This document shows positions 1 through 6,867 of a DNA stretch of 10,538 nucleotides, piece by piece. The DNA is from Chloroflexota bacterium. Lineage in GTDB: Bacteria > Chloroflexota > UBA6077 > FW602-bin22 > JACQUS01. Each line of letters opens with the position of its first letter. The stretch's first letter is position 1. Location of the stretch: positions 1 to 10,538 of the forward strand of contig JACQUS010000240.1 of NCBI GenBank assembly GCA_016210125.1, written 5' to 3'. A program made the position numbers and the translations under genes. The notes below the pieces were generated by a model. The model made no database searches. It saw only the letters and a list, made by a program, of their open reading frames with translations, and was not told the origin of the DNA.

Positions 1-599
1 CCCTGGTAGAGCACCTCGTCGGCGACGCGCAGGGCAGCGTCCAGCCCGACTTTCTTATCCACGACTTGGAGGAGGCGGTCGTTGGGGATGACGATCAGCG
101 CGTCGACGTGCTCCTTGAGCTGCTTGATGCCTTCCTCGGCCACGGCGCGGCGCTTCTCGCCCTCGTAGCGGAAGGGGCGGGTGACGACGCCGACGGTCAG
201 CGCGCCCACCTCCTGCGCGATCTCGGCCACGCGCGGCGCGGCGCCGGTGCCGGTGCCACCGCCCATGCCGGCGGCGATGAAGACCATATCGGTCTCGCGC
301 AGGAGCTCGTAGAGGGCGTCGGCCGACTCCTCGGCCGCTTTAGCGCCGACCGTCGGATTGCCACCGGCCCCGAGCCCGCGGGAGACCTTATTACCGAGGT
401 GCACGGAGCGGTGCGCCTGCACCCGCTTCAGGTGCTGCGCGTCGGTGTTGAGCGCGACCAGCTCGACGCCGCGTAGGTCGGCCTGCGCCATGCGCGCTAC
501 GGCGTTGCAGCCGCCGCCGCCGATGCCCACGACCTTGATCCGTGCCGAGCGCTCCGACTCGTCGGCGTGTCCGTTGCTGCCCTGATCGCTGCTCAACAT
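1..599 (-). CDS. ftsZ: Cell division protein FtsZ, N-terminal part (3' end outside window)
   Basis: FtsZ is the tubulin-like GTPase that polymerises at midcell into the Z ring and recruits the divisome. The first 199 residues are visible. They show the nucleotide-binding start IKVVGIGGGGCNA (residues 21-33), NTDAQHL (51-57), GLGAGGNP (75-82), the tubulin signature GGGTGTG (113-119) within AAGMGGGTGTGAAP, and the TRPFRYEG and IPNDRLL stretches (140-147, 171-177). The chain leaves the window in the conserved VDKK...ADEVLYQG region, before the T7 loop and C-terminal tail. The ATG at 599 follows GGGAGG with a 10-base spacing. An in-frame GTG directly before it (602-600) has a 7-base spacing and could be the true start, adding one residue. 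It lies 30 bases after ftsA, which implies co-transcription. The family assignment is certain. Confidence 0.98.
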   Translation of the reverse strand, partial: MLSSDQGSNGHADESERSARIKVVGIGGGGCNAVARMAQADLRGVELVALNTDAQHLKRVQAHRSVHLGNKVSRGLGAGGNPTVGAKAAEESADALYELLRETDMVFIAAGMGGGTGTGAAPRVAEIAQEVGALTVGVVTRPFRYEGEKRRAVAEEGIKQLKEHVDALIVIPNDRLLQVVDKKVGLDAALRVADEVLYQ

Positions 600-609
600 C
601 ACCGCCCGA

Positions 610-615
610 CCTCCC
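610..615 (-). promoter_or_regulatory. Ribosome binding site of ftsZ
   Basis: GGGAGG on the coding strand lies 10 bases before the ATG of ftsZ and 7 bases before the adjacent in-frame GTG. It sits in the short ftsA-ftsZ gap, so ftsZ has its own strong initiation signal and does not depend on coupling to ftsA. The spacing slightly favours the GTG. Confidence 0.7.
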
Positions 616-629
616 TACGGCTCATCTGT

Positions 630-1919
630 TCACGGCAGGAACGCTCGTAGCCATCCAGCCACGCGGTGCGCCACGGGCGTCAGCGTGGCCGCCGCGGCCC
701 GCCCCGCGGCCAGCCCGGCGGCGCGGCCCACAGCCAGCGCCCGCCCGCGATATGCCAGCGCGTCCTCGGCGCCGCGAGCCGCGCCACCGCGCCACCGCGC
801 CAGTCCGGCGACCGCTGCGTAGGCCGGGCCTTCGACTGTGCCCGCGAGCCCCAGCGGCAGCCGCGGCTGCCCCAGCCGCACCGGCAGCTCCAGCAGCTCC
901 GCCGCCCGCTCGGCAAAGCCGTCGAGCTCCGCGGCGCCGCCCGTCAGCACGCACCCCGCGGCCAGCAGGCGCGCGCCGCCAGCCCGCGCGATCTCCGCGC
1001 GCAACAATCCTAGCGTCTCGTCCACACGGGCGCCAACGATCTCGCAGAGCTGCCGCCGCGACACCTCGACGAGCGTGCCGCCGAAGGCCCGCGCGCTGAG
1101 CATCTCGTCGCGCGCGGCCGACCGCGGCTCGGCGCAGGCAAATGACAGCTTCAGCTCCTCGGCGACGTCGAGCGGGATACGCAGGCCGATGGCGAGGTCG
1201 CGCGTGACGTTGTTGCCGCCCACGGGCAGCACCGCCGTGTGCAGCGGCGCGCCCTCGACGAAGACCACCAGGTCGCACGTGCCCGCCCCCACGTCGATGA
1301 CTGCGACGCCCAGCTCCTTCTCTTCCGGACTCAGCACGGCCTCGGCCGCGGCGAGGCCCTGGGCGACGAAGGCGCGCGGCGCCACGCCGGCCCGGCGCAG
1401 GCACTGCTCCAGATTCCGCAGCGGCGTGGCCTCGGCGGTGACGAGGTGCACTTCCACGTCGAGCCGCCGGCCGACCATCCCCACCGGGTTCTGGATGCCG
1501 CGCTGCCCGTCTACCGTGAAGCCGCGCGAGAGCACGTGCACGACCTCACGGTTCGGCGGCAGCAGCACGGCGCGCGCGGCCTCCACGGCCCGCGCCACGT
1601 CGTCCGGAGCGACCGGCGTGGGCTCGGCCGCCAGCGCGGCGACGCCGCGGCTGTTGAGCGAGGACAGGTGCGCCCCGGCCACGCTCACGAGGGCGCCGTC
1701 GGCCTCGCGGTTCGCCAGGCGCTCGGCCCGCCGCACGGCGAGCGCCACCGCCTGCACCACTTCCTCGACGCCCACAACGACGCCCTTACGGACCCCTGCC
1801 GACGGCGCGACTCCCGCCGCCAGCGCGCGTCCGACGCTGGCGCCGTCCTCGGCCACGAGCAGCGCACAGACCTTGCTCGTCCCGATGTCGAGCGCTACGA
1901 ACGCGTCGCTCTCTCGCAC
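630..1919 (-). CDS. ftsA: Cell division protein FtsA (actin-like FtsZ membrane tether)
   Basis: FtsA is an actin-fold ATPase that binds the FtsZ C-terminus and anchors the Z ring to the membrane. With the GTG start it has 429 residues, normal for the family. Visible parts are phosphate-1 (FVALDIGTSKVCALL, 7-21), the FtsA-specific 1C subdomain (roughly 84-165, including HVLSRGFTVDGQRGIQNPVGMVG), phosphate-2 (VAVIDVGAGTCDLVVF, 205-220), GGNNVTRDLA (234-243), the adenosine motif (VLTGGAAELDGF, 324-335) and a C-terminal amphipathic helix (VAHRVAGWLRAFLP, 416-429) fitting the membrane-targeting sequence. An Ala/Gly/Arg-rich linker (about 377-412) joins that helix to the core. An in-frame ATG at 1961 would add 14 residues (a Gly/Arg-rich stretch) but has no ribosome binding site. 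The GTG at 1919 follows GGGAGAGGGG and places the ATPase motif where it usually begins. ftsZ follows 30 bases downstream. Confidence 0.96.
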   Translation of the reverse strand: MRESDAFVALDIGTSKVCALLVAEDGASVGRALAAGVAPSAGVRKGVVVGVEEVVQAVALAVRRAERLANREADGALVSVAGAHLSSLNSRGVAALAAEPTPVAPDDVARAVEAARAVLLPPNREVVHVLSRGFTVDGQRGIQNPVGMVGRRLDVEVHLVTAEATPLRNLEQCLRRAGVAPRAFVAQGLAAAEAVLSPEEKELGVAVIDVGAGTCDLVVFVEGAPLHTAVLPVGGNNVTRDLAIGLRIPLDVAEELKLSFACAEPRSAARDEMLSARAFGGTLVEVSRRQLCEIVGARVDETLGLLRAEIARAGGARLLAAGCVLTGGAAELDGFAERAAELLELPVRLGQPRLPLGLAGTVEGPAYAAVAGLARWRGGAARGAEDALAYRGRALAVGRAAGLAAGRAAAATLTPVAHRVAGWLRAFLP

Positions 1920-1924
1920 CCCGG

Positions 1925-1934
1925 CCCCTCTCCC
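1925..1934 (-). promoter_or_regulatory. Ribosome binding site that decides the ftsA start
   Basis: The purine-rich GGGAGAGGGG on the coding strand ends 5 bases before the GTG at 1919. The competing ATG at 1961 is preceded by GAGCCGTGTCAC, which has no match to the anti-Shine-Dalgarno sequence. This supports the shorter FtsA. Confidence 0.6.
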
Positions 1935-2037
1935 ACGCCCGCCTCGCAGCGTTGCCAGCATGTGACACGGCTCAACGTAACGGGGCTACGCGCCGGCGCA
2001 TCGCGCTCGGGCCACCCTGCCCACAGCGACAACCCCG

Positions 2038-2068
2038 ATTATAGGGCGTGCGCGCCCCTCTGGCGCAA
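2038..2068 (-). promoter_or_regulatory. Probable sigma-70-type promoter for ftsA-ftsZ
   Basis: A perfect TATAAT -10 box (2043-2038) stands in the gap between the DUF1290 gene and ftsA, in very GC-rich DNA where this hexamer is rare by chance. The best -35 candidate is TTGCGC (2068-2063), with a long 19-base spacer, so the -35 is weak. Transcription would start near 2031, leaving a leader of about 110 bases before the ftsA GTG. The spacer contains the inverted repeat GGGCG-4-CGCCC (2044-2057), which could be an operator or a coincidence of base composition. The promoter would give ftsA-ftsZ output independent of the long upstream mur operon, as seen in other dcw clusters. Confidence 0.6.
2044..2057. 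repeat. Inverted repeat inside the ftsA promoter spacer
   Basis: The sequence is GGGCG TGCG CGCCC, a perfect 5-base stem with a 4-base loop. It lies exactly between the proposed -35 and -10 boxes, abutting the -10. No U-run follows, so it is not a clear terminator for the gene upstream. An operator role is possible but unproven. Confidence 0.4.
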
Positions 2069-2094
2069 CGATTCGATGACAATTTGGCACGTCG

Positions 2095-2439
2095 TCAGCG
2101 CTGGCCGATCCCGAGCAGGCGGCGCCGGACGCCAGCCACATTGTCGAACAGGCGCACCCCGAACGCCACCACCGCAGCGACCGATAGGTCGACGCCCAGC
2201 CGGTCGCCGACGAACGTCAGCAGCGCGGCAAGGATCATGTTGCTCACCAGCCCGCTGACGAACAGCTCGTTGTCGTAGCGCCGCTCCAGCGCCGCGCGCG
2301 CCGCGCCGACGACCGCATCGAGGCCGGCGAGGATGGCCAGCGCCGTGTAGCGCGCGTAGTCTGGCGGGAACGACAGGCGAAAGGCGAAGCCGATGATGAC
2401 GCCGAGGAGCAGACCTGCCACCGGAAGCCACAACGCCAC
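2095..2439 (-). CDS. sbp: Small membrane protein of the DUF1290 / Sbp family
   Basis: This 114-residue hydrophobic protein resembles the DUF1290 family, which includes B. subtilis small basic protein Sbp, encoded just upstream of ftsA in many dcw clusters. Its biochemical function is not known. Hydrophobic segments are visible at about 2-20 (LPVAGLLLGVIIGFAF), 31-49 (the TALAILAGLDAVVGAA area), 60-76 (LFVSGLVSNMILAALLT) and 84-97 (DLSVAAVVAFGVRLF). Hallmarks of the family are the polar loop ARAALERRYDNELFVSG, the GLDAVVGAARA motif, and the basic C-terminus FDNVAGVRRRLLGIGQR. The GTG start at 2439 follows an excellent AAGGAGAGGAGG at 9 bases. It lies 154 bases after ftsQ and 175 bases before ftsA. 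No DUF881 genes, which often accompany it in Firmicutes, are present. The family call rests on recall and location. Confidence 0.88.
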   Translation of the reverse strand: MALWLPVAGLLLGVIIGFAFRLSFPPDYARYTALAILAGLDAVVGAARAALERRYDNELFVSGLVSNMILAALLTFVGDRLGVDLSVAAVVAFGVRLFDNVAGVRRRLLGIGQR

Positions 2440-2593
2440 CCCGCTCGACCTCCTCTCCTTTCTGAACGCGCGACGAGGTTCGCTAGCACCGGGCACATCG
2501 TCCGAGCCCAGCCATGGGCGGGACGCACGCGGTCCCGAAGGTCGGACGCGGGCGCCAATGCCGCGCGCGAGCGTCGCAGTGCACAGGCCGGCC
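2440..2593. other. Gap between ftsQ and the DUF1290 gene
   Basis: This 154-base stretch is the only sizeable non-coding break between murD and the DUF1290 gene. Apart from the ribosome binding site at its end, it holds a short hairpin, GCCCA-4-TGGGC (2506-2519), flanked by the inverted pair GTCCGA (2500-2505) and TCGGAC (2542-2547). No T-run follows on either strand, so a rho-independent terminator is not supported. No convincing -10 box is seen. The frames across it stay open because of base composition, but none shows a recognisable protein. Confidence 0.5.
2449..2460 (-). promoter_or_regulatory. Strong ribosome binding site of the DUF1290 gene
   Basis: AAGGAGAGGAGG on the coding strand contains two overlapping Shine-Dalgarno matches and ends 9 bases before the GTG at 2439. 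It fixes the start of a frame that is otherwise open for a further 468 bases upstream. Confidence 0.75.
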
Positions 2594-3406
2594 TCAGCCG
2601 CCGCGCTCGGCCGCCGGGCCGCCGCCGGCCGGCAGCGGCCGCACGTACGCGCGGTCGGGGAAACGCACGTCGTACATCGCGCCGCCCGGGCCGGCCAGGT
2701 CGGGGCGCGCCTGGAGCGCGCGCAGCGCTGCCTGCTGCCACGCCAGGTCGCCGCCCGGGTCGAAGAGCGCCTGCCAGCCGGGCCCGAAGACGACGAGCCC
2801 GGTCGCCTCGTGGTAGAGCAGGCGCGTGTCCGGCGGAAACGTCCTGGTAACGAACTGCGCCAGCCGCAGGGCGTTGCCGACGACCCGCGGGTCGAGCTGG
2901 TGGCCACGCGACCAGCCGCGGCCGCCGATCTGGTGCACCACCGGCAGGCCGGGCCACGCGCCGGCCGAGCGCCGCAGCGCTAGGCCCTGCTCGTCCACCA
3001 GCCACTCCTCGCCGGCCACGACCCACACGAGCGCCGGTCGCCGCTCGCTGACCGTCACCTCGATGACGCCGGGCGCGAAGACCTCGACCTGGGCCGCCTG
3101 CACCTCCGGTAGCGCCGCCAACCGCGCCTCCAGCTCCCCCTGCCGCAGCCACAGCACATGCCGACCCTCAGCGTCGAGCTGCGCCACAACCTCTTCGGCC
3201 GACAGCAGCCGCGTTCCGTACACCGCCACGTCGCGCACGTGCAGCGCGTCGCCGACGCCGAGCCAGGCCGAGAGGCCACCCAGCGCCGCGCCCATCGTCG
3301 CGTACGCCAGGCGCTGGGCGAGCGCCCACGCCCCGCTCTGCCGCCGGCCGGCGCGGCCGGCGCCGACACGGCGGCCGCCCAGCGCCCGCGAGTCGGCCAG
3401 ACTCAC
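2594..3406 (-). CDS. ftsQ: Cell division protein FtsQ/DivIB (POTRA domain)
   Basis: FtsQ/DivIB is a bitopic membrane protein that links the early cytoplasmic ring to septal peptidoglycan synthesis through its FtsB/FtsL-type partners. The 270-residue protein has a basic cytoplasmic N-terminus (1-28, rich in Arg and Gly), one membrane segment (about 30-51), a POTRA domain (about 56-128: the pattern HVRDVAVYGTRLLSAEEV, then LARLAALPEVQAAQVEVF-like strands ending VTVSERRPALVW), and a beta-rich FtsQ domain with WLVDEQGLAL (135-144) and LPVV (154-157). The GTG start overlaps the ddl stop as GTGA, indicating coupled translation; the ribosome binding site is poor. The same frame is open for 39 more residues inside ddl, but these are Arg/Pro-rich and out of character. 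The C-terminal 15 residues are Gly/Pro-rich. Confidence 0.94.
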   Translation of the reverse strand: MSLADSRALGGRRVGAGRAGRRQSGAWALAQRLAYATMGAALGGLSAWLGVGDALHVRDVAVYGTRLLSAEEVVAQLDAEGRHVLWLRQGELEARLAALPEVQAAQVEVFAPGVIEVTVSERRPALVWVVAGEEWLVDEQGLALRRSAGAWPGLPVVHQIGGRGWSRGHQLDPRVVGNALRLAQFVTRTFPPDTRLLYHEATGLVVFGPGWQALFDPGGDLAWQQAALRALQARPDLAGPGGAMYDVRFPDRAYVRPLPAGGGPAAERGG

Positions 3407-4545
3407 TGCGCGACCGGCGCCGCGGGCGCGATCGGCTGGCCGGCGCGATCGCGGTGGCGCTCGATGGCCAGGGCGATGAGGCGGTCCACCAGCGCCGCGT
3501 ACGACAGGCCGCTCGCTTCCCACAGCTTCGGATACATGCTCATCGACGTGAAGCCAGGGATCGTGTTGACCTCGTTCACGTACACGCGGTCGTCCGGCGT
3601 GACAAAGAAGTCCACCCGCGCCATGCCGGCGCAGTCGAGCGCGCGGAAGGCCTCCACCGCGTGGGTGCGCACGCGCTGCGCTACCTCTGGACCGAGGTTT
3701 GCCGGAATGACGAGGCGCGTCTCGTCGTCACGGTACTTGGCGTCGTAGTCGTAGAAGTCGCGCGCCGGGATGATCTCGCCCGGCACCGAGGCGCACGGCT
3801 CGTCGTTGCCGAGCACGCTGCACTCGACCTCACGCCCGGCGATGAACTCCTCGACCACCAGCTTGCGGTCGTACTGCGCGGCCAGGTCCAGCGCGCGCGC
3901 CAGGTCGGCGCGGTCGTACGCCTTGGAGACGCCGACGCTGGACCCGAGGTTCGCCGGCTTGACGAAGCACGGATATCCGAAGCGCGCCTCGAGATCGCTC
4001 AGGACGCGCGCCGGCTCGCGCCGCCAGGCGTGGCGCTGCACCACAACGAAGTCGGGGATGGGCAGGGCGGCGTCGCGCAGCAGCCGCTTCATCAGAACCT
4101 TGTCCATGCCCACGGCCGAGGCAGCGACGCCACAGCCGACGTAGGGCACGTCCACCAGCTCCAGCAGCCCCTGCACCGTCCCGTCCTCGCCGTAAGGCCC
4201 GTGCAAGATGGGGAACACGACGTCGGCGCGCCCGCCGAGCCAGGCGAGCCCGTCGTCGGCCGCACCGTGTGCTGGCGCGAGCTGGCCGGGGGCGGACAGC
4301 GCCGGTGGCCTGGGGGTCGTGGCGGCCGGCCCGATCAGGGCCTGCTGGCCGACGAGTGCAGCACGCAGCGCGGCCAGAGCTGGCGTGCCGGCGAGCCAGC
4401 GGCCATCCTTCCCGATGCCGACCGGCACCACCTCGTACTTCGCCGGGTCGAGCACGGCCAGCACCGACTGCGCCGAGAGCAGCGAGACCTCGTGCTCCCC
4501 AGAGCGCCCGCCGAACAGCACCGCGACGCGCAAGCGCTCAGCCAT
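3403..4545 (-). CDS. ddl: D-alanine--D-alanine ligase
   Basis: Ddl is an ATP-grasp ligase joining two D-Ala for the pentapeptide end. The 380-residue protein begins with VAVLFGGRSGEHEVSLLSA (7-25; Glu17 binds the first D-Ala). It continues with FPILHGPYGEDGTVQGLLEL (111-130), GMDKVLMK (146-153, ATP-contacting Lys149), FVKPANLGSSVGV (194-206), VVEEFIAGREVE (230-241), the omega loop FYDYDAKY (264-271), whose Tyr residues are typical of D-Ala-D-Ala rather than D-Ala-D-lactate enzymes, and the metal site VDFF plus NEVNTIPGFTSMSMYPKLW (Asp312, Glu325, Asn327). An Ala/Pro-rich insert (about 72-100) and a short C-terminal tail (366-380) make it slightly long. The ATG at 4545 overlaps murB by 8 bases and follows GGGAGG at 6 bases; an upstream in-frame start at 4575 lacks this support. 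Confidence 0.97.
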   Translation of the reverse strand: MAERLRVAVLFGGRSGEHEVSLLSAQSVLAVLDPAKYEVVPVGIGKDGRWLAGTPALAALRAALVGQQALIGPAATTPRPPALSAPGQLAPAHGAADDGLAWLGGRADVVFPILHGPYGEDGTVQGLLELVDVPYVGCGVAASAVGMDKVLMKRLLRDAALPIPDFVVVQRHAWRREPARVLSDLEARFGYPCFVKPANLGSSVGVSKAYDRADLARALDLAAQYDRKLVVEEFIAGREVECSVLGNDEPCASVPGEIIPARDFYDYDAKYRDDETRLVIPANLGPEVAQRVRTHAVEAFRALDCAGMARVDFFVTPDDRVYVNEVNTIPGFTSMSMYPKLWEASGLSYAALVDRLIALAIERHRDRAGQPIAPAAPVAQ

Positions 4546-5482
4546 TCCCTGCCTCCCGTTGCCATTCGCCGACAAGCTGCACCTCCAGCTCCAAGGCTAT
4601 CCCAAACTGCTGCGCCACCGCCTCGCGGGCCAGGGTGATGAGCGCCCAGACGTCTGCTGCGCGCGCGCGGCCGTTCGTCAGGATGAAGTTGCCGTGCTCC
4701 AGGGCGATCCACGCCCCGCCGACACGGGTGCCCTTCAGCCCGGCGCGGTCGATGAGCGCGCCGGCCGCGGCGCCGGGCGGGTTCTTGAAGACCGAGCCGG
4801 CGCTGGCCCCGGCGGGCTGCTTGGCCTTGCGCTCGGCGCCGATCTGCCGGATGCGCGCCAGCAGCTCGTCCGGCGCGCCTGGGCGCAGGGCCAGATCGGC
4901 GCTGAGCACCACGGCGTCCGGCACGTCGTGCAGGCGGCTGTGGCGATAGCGCAGGTCGAGCTCGCACGCCGGCAGCGTGCACAGCGCTCCGTCGGGCCAG
5001 AGCAGCTCGGCGGCCAGCAGCACGTCGGCGATGCAGCCGCCAAAAGCCCCGGCGTTGCTCACGACGCCGCCGCCGACCGTGCCCGGAATGCCCTCGGCCC
5101 ACGCCAGACCGCCGAGCCCGCGCTTGGCCGCCTCGCGAGCCAGGCGCCCGAGCCGCACGCCCGACTCGGCGCGCACCACGGCCGGCCGGTCGCCGGCGGG
5201 CTCGGTGACGACCCACCACGCCTGCGCGCGGTTGGCGATGACCACGCCGCTGAGGCCGGCGTCGGCCGGCAGGACGTTGCTCTCGCCGCCAAGCACGAGG
5301 GTTCGCAGGCCGCAAGCGCGCGCGGCCTGCACGGCGCGGCGCAACTCGTCGGCGACGCGCACGACGACGAAGGCGTCGGCCGGCCCGCCGACGCGGAACG
5401 TGCTGTGGCGCGCCAGCGGCTCGCCGAGCTTGACCGGCCCACCGTAGCGCGCGGCGAAGGCGCGCAGCGCGTCGCTGGTCAT
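4538..5482 (-). CDS. murB: UDP-N-acetylenolpyruvoylglucosamine reductase MurB
   Basis: MurB uses FAD and NADPH to reduce UDP-GlcNAc-enolpyruvate to UDP-MurNAc. The 314-residue protein shows the entry HSTFRVGGPADAF (26-38), the FAD-binding LVLGGESNVL (62-71), AEGIPGTVGGGVVSNAGAFG (129-148), YRHSRL (179-184), the catalytic AGSVFKNP (228-235, Ser230), the late motif ALIDRAGLKG (242-251) followed by HGNF (263-266), and a C-terminal Glu in LELEVQLVGEW (Glu300) as the second proton donor. The length and the direct run from YRHSRL to the GSVFKNP core fit the shorter type II MurB lacking the extra Tyr loop. The ATG at 5482 overlaps the murC stop as ATGA and follows GCGGAG at 8 bases. The frame is open for 108 codons further upstream inside murC, but that part is a shadow. 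Confidence 0.97.
   Translation of the reverse strand: MTSDALRAFAARYGGPVKLGEPLARHSTFRVGGPADAFVVVRVADELRRAVQAARACGLRTLVLGGESNVLPADAGLSGVVIANRAQAWWVVTEPAGDRPAVVRAESGVRLGRLAREAAKRGLGGLAWAEGIPGTVGGGVVSNAGAFGGCIADVLLAAELLWPDGALCTLPACELDLRYRHSRLHDVPDAVVLSADLALRPGAPDELLARIRQIGAERKAKQPAGASAGSVFKNPPGAAAGALIDRAGLKGTRVGGAWIALEHGNFILTNGRARAADVWALITLAREAVAQQFGIALELEVQLVGEWQREAGNG
4552..4557 (-). promoter_or_regulatory. Ribosome binding site of ddl
   Basis: GGGAGG lies 6 bases before the ATG at 4545, inside the last codons of murB. It selects the 380-residue Ddl over a 390-residue version starting at 4575. Confidence 0.7.
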
Positions 5483-6867
5483 CGCTCTCGCTCCGCCAGC
5501 GCGGCCAGCACCCAGCCGGCGGCCTTGGTCACCGAGCCGGCGCCCATCGTCAGCACGAGGTCGCCCGGCTCGACGCGCCGGCCCACGTAGGCCGCGGCCT
5601 CGGCCAGGTCGGGGACGTGGCGCGCGCGGTCCGGCGGCATGCGCGCCACGAGATCTGCGCTGCTCACGCCGAGCGTCTCGCGCTCGCGCCCGGGCGGCAT
5701 GTACACGTCGACGACGACGGTCTGGTCGGCGGCGGCCAGCGCGTCGGCGAACTCGGCGAGGAAGGTCAGCGTCCGGTGGTAGGTGTGCGGCTGGAAGAGG
5801 CACCACAGCCGCCCGCGCGCGCGCAGCCGCGCCGCGGCCAGCGTAGCCGCGACCTCGGTCGGGTGGTGGCCGTAGTCGTCGTAGACGGCCACCCCGTGAG
5901 CCTCGCCGCGCAGCTCCATGCGCCGTCGCGCGCCGCGGAACTCCCCCAGCGCCGCGGCCGCGGCCTCGGCCGGCACGCCGCAGAGGTCGGCCAGCGCCAG
6001 TGCCGCCAGCGCGTTAGCGACGTTGTGCGCGCCGACGAGCCGCAGCCGCACCTGGGCGGCCGGCCGGCCGTACCGGTGCACGGCGAACGCCGCGCCGGCG
6101 GGTTCGAGGCACACCGCGGCGGCCTGCCAGTCGGCCGCGGCGCTTAGCGCGTAGCGGACCACCTGGCCGGCGTGCCCTTCGGCTAGCGCGCGTGCGCCGG
6201 GGTCGTCGGCGCAGACGACCAGCGCGCCGTCGGCCGGCAGCAGGCGCACGAAGGCAGCAAAGGCCTCGCACACCGCTTCGGGCGACCCGAAGTAGTCGAG
6301 GTGGTCGACCTCGACGTTCGTCACCGCGGCGCACCACGGCCGCAGGGCCAGGAACGAGCGGTCGAACTCGTCGGCCTCGACGACGAAGTGCCGGCCGCGG
6401 CCCCAGCGTGCCGAGCCATCGAGGTCGGGCACGTCGCCGCCGACGAGAAAGCCGGGCGCGAGGCCCGCGCGGTCGAGCACGTAGGCCGCCATCGCCGTCG
6501 TCGTCGTCTTGCCGGGCGTCCCGGAGACGGCCAGCGTCTGCCGCTCGGCGCTGAGCTGCCCCAGCACCGCGGCGCGCTTGACCACCGGCACGCCGTTAGC
6601 ACAAGCCCAGTCCACTTCCGGATTGTCGCGCGGGATGGCCGACGAGACGACGACCACCTGCGCCCCGGCCGCGTGCGCTGCCGCGTGCCCGACGGCCACG
6701 CGCACGCCGAGCGCCGCCAGCTCGTCCAGCGCTGCCGATGGCAGCACGTCCGAGCCGCTGACGCGCAGCCCGCGCTCGATCAGCAGCCGCGCCAGCCCGC
6801 TCATGCCGGCGCCGCCGACGCCGACCAGGTGGGCGTGAGTGCCCGGCGCGAGCACCGGCTCACCCAC
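5479..6867 (-). CDS. murC: UDP-N-acetylmuramate--L-alanine ligase MurC
   Basis: MurC is the ATP-dependent ligase adding L-Ala, the first residue of the stem peptide, to UDP-MurNAc. The 462-residue protein has the N-terminal Rossmann-type domain (HLVGVGGAGMSGLA, 13-26; SGSD, 37-40; SSAIPRDNPE, 75-84), the central ATP-binding domain with GTPGKTTTT (116-124), EADEFDRSFL (164-173), TNVEVDHLDYF (183-193) and GAHNVANALAAL (279-290), and the C-terminal domain with RRRMELRG (314-321), YDDYGHHPTEV (329-339) and FQPHTYHRT (358-366). The P-loop has Pro where MurC usually has His (GTHGKTTT). The GTG start at 6867 overlaps the murG end by 8 bases and is preceded by GAGGAGG at 6 bases, which is convincing. 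Identity as MurC rather than Mpl is supported by the length and the dcw location. Confidence 0.97.
   Translation of the reverse strand: MGEPVLAPGTHAHLVGVGGAGMSGLARLLIERGLRVSGSDVLPSAALDELAALGVRVAVGHAAAHAAGAQVVVVSSAIPRDNPEVDWACANGVPVVKRAAVLGQLSAERQTLAVSGTPGKTTTTAMAAYVLDRAGLAPGFLVGGDVPDLDGSARWGRGRHFVVEADEFDRSFLALRPWCAAVTNVEVDHLDYFGSPEAVCEAFAAFVRLLPADGALVVCADDPGARALAEGHAGQVVRYALSAAADWQAAAVCLEPAGAAFAVHRYGRPAAQVRLRLVGAHNVANALAALALADLCGVPAEAAAAALGEFRGARRRMELRGEAHGVAVYDDYGHHPTEVAATLAAARLRARGRLWCLFQPHTYHRTLTFLAEFADALAAADQTVVVDVYMPPGRERETLGVSSADLVARMPPDRARHVPDLAEAAAYVGRRVEPGDLVLTMGAGSVTKAAGWVLAALAERER

Noticed and set aside
1920..1961. FtsA starting at the ATG at 1961
   Set aside because: No ribosome binding site precedes it and the added residues are Gly/Arg-rich. 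It remains possible but is less likely than the GTG at 1919.
838..1965. Long open frame of 375 codons on the plus strand
   Set aside because: It is antisense to ftsA, rich in Ser/Ala/Pro/Arg/Thr, and shows no domain. It arises from GC-rich third positions of the real gene.
3403..4545. A vancomycin-resistance type D-Ala-D-lactate ligase
   Set aside because: The omega loop FYDYDAKY is of the D-Ala-D-Ala type, and no vanH or vanX neighbours are present.
4208..5590. Open frame of 460 codons on the plus strand
   Set aside because: It is antisense to ddl and murB and has no recognisable domain or ribosome binding site context.
4538..5806. A 422-residue MurB with a long N-terminal extension
   Set aside because: The extra 108 residues are a shadow of murC. 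The ATG at 5482 has a ribosome binding site, an ATGA junction and the usual MurB beginning.
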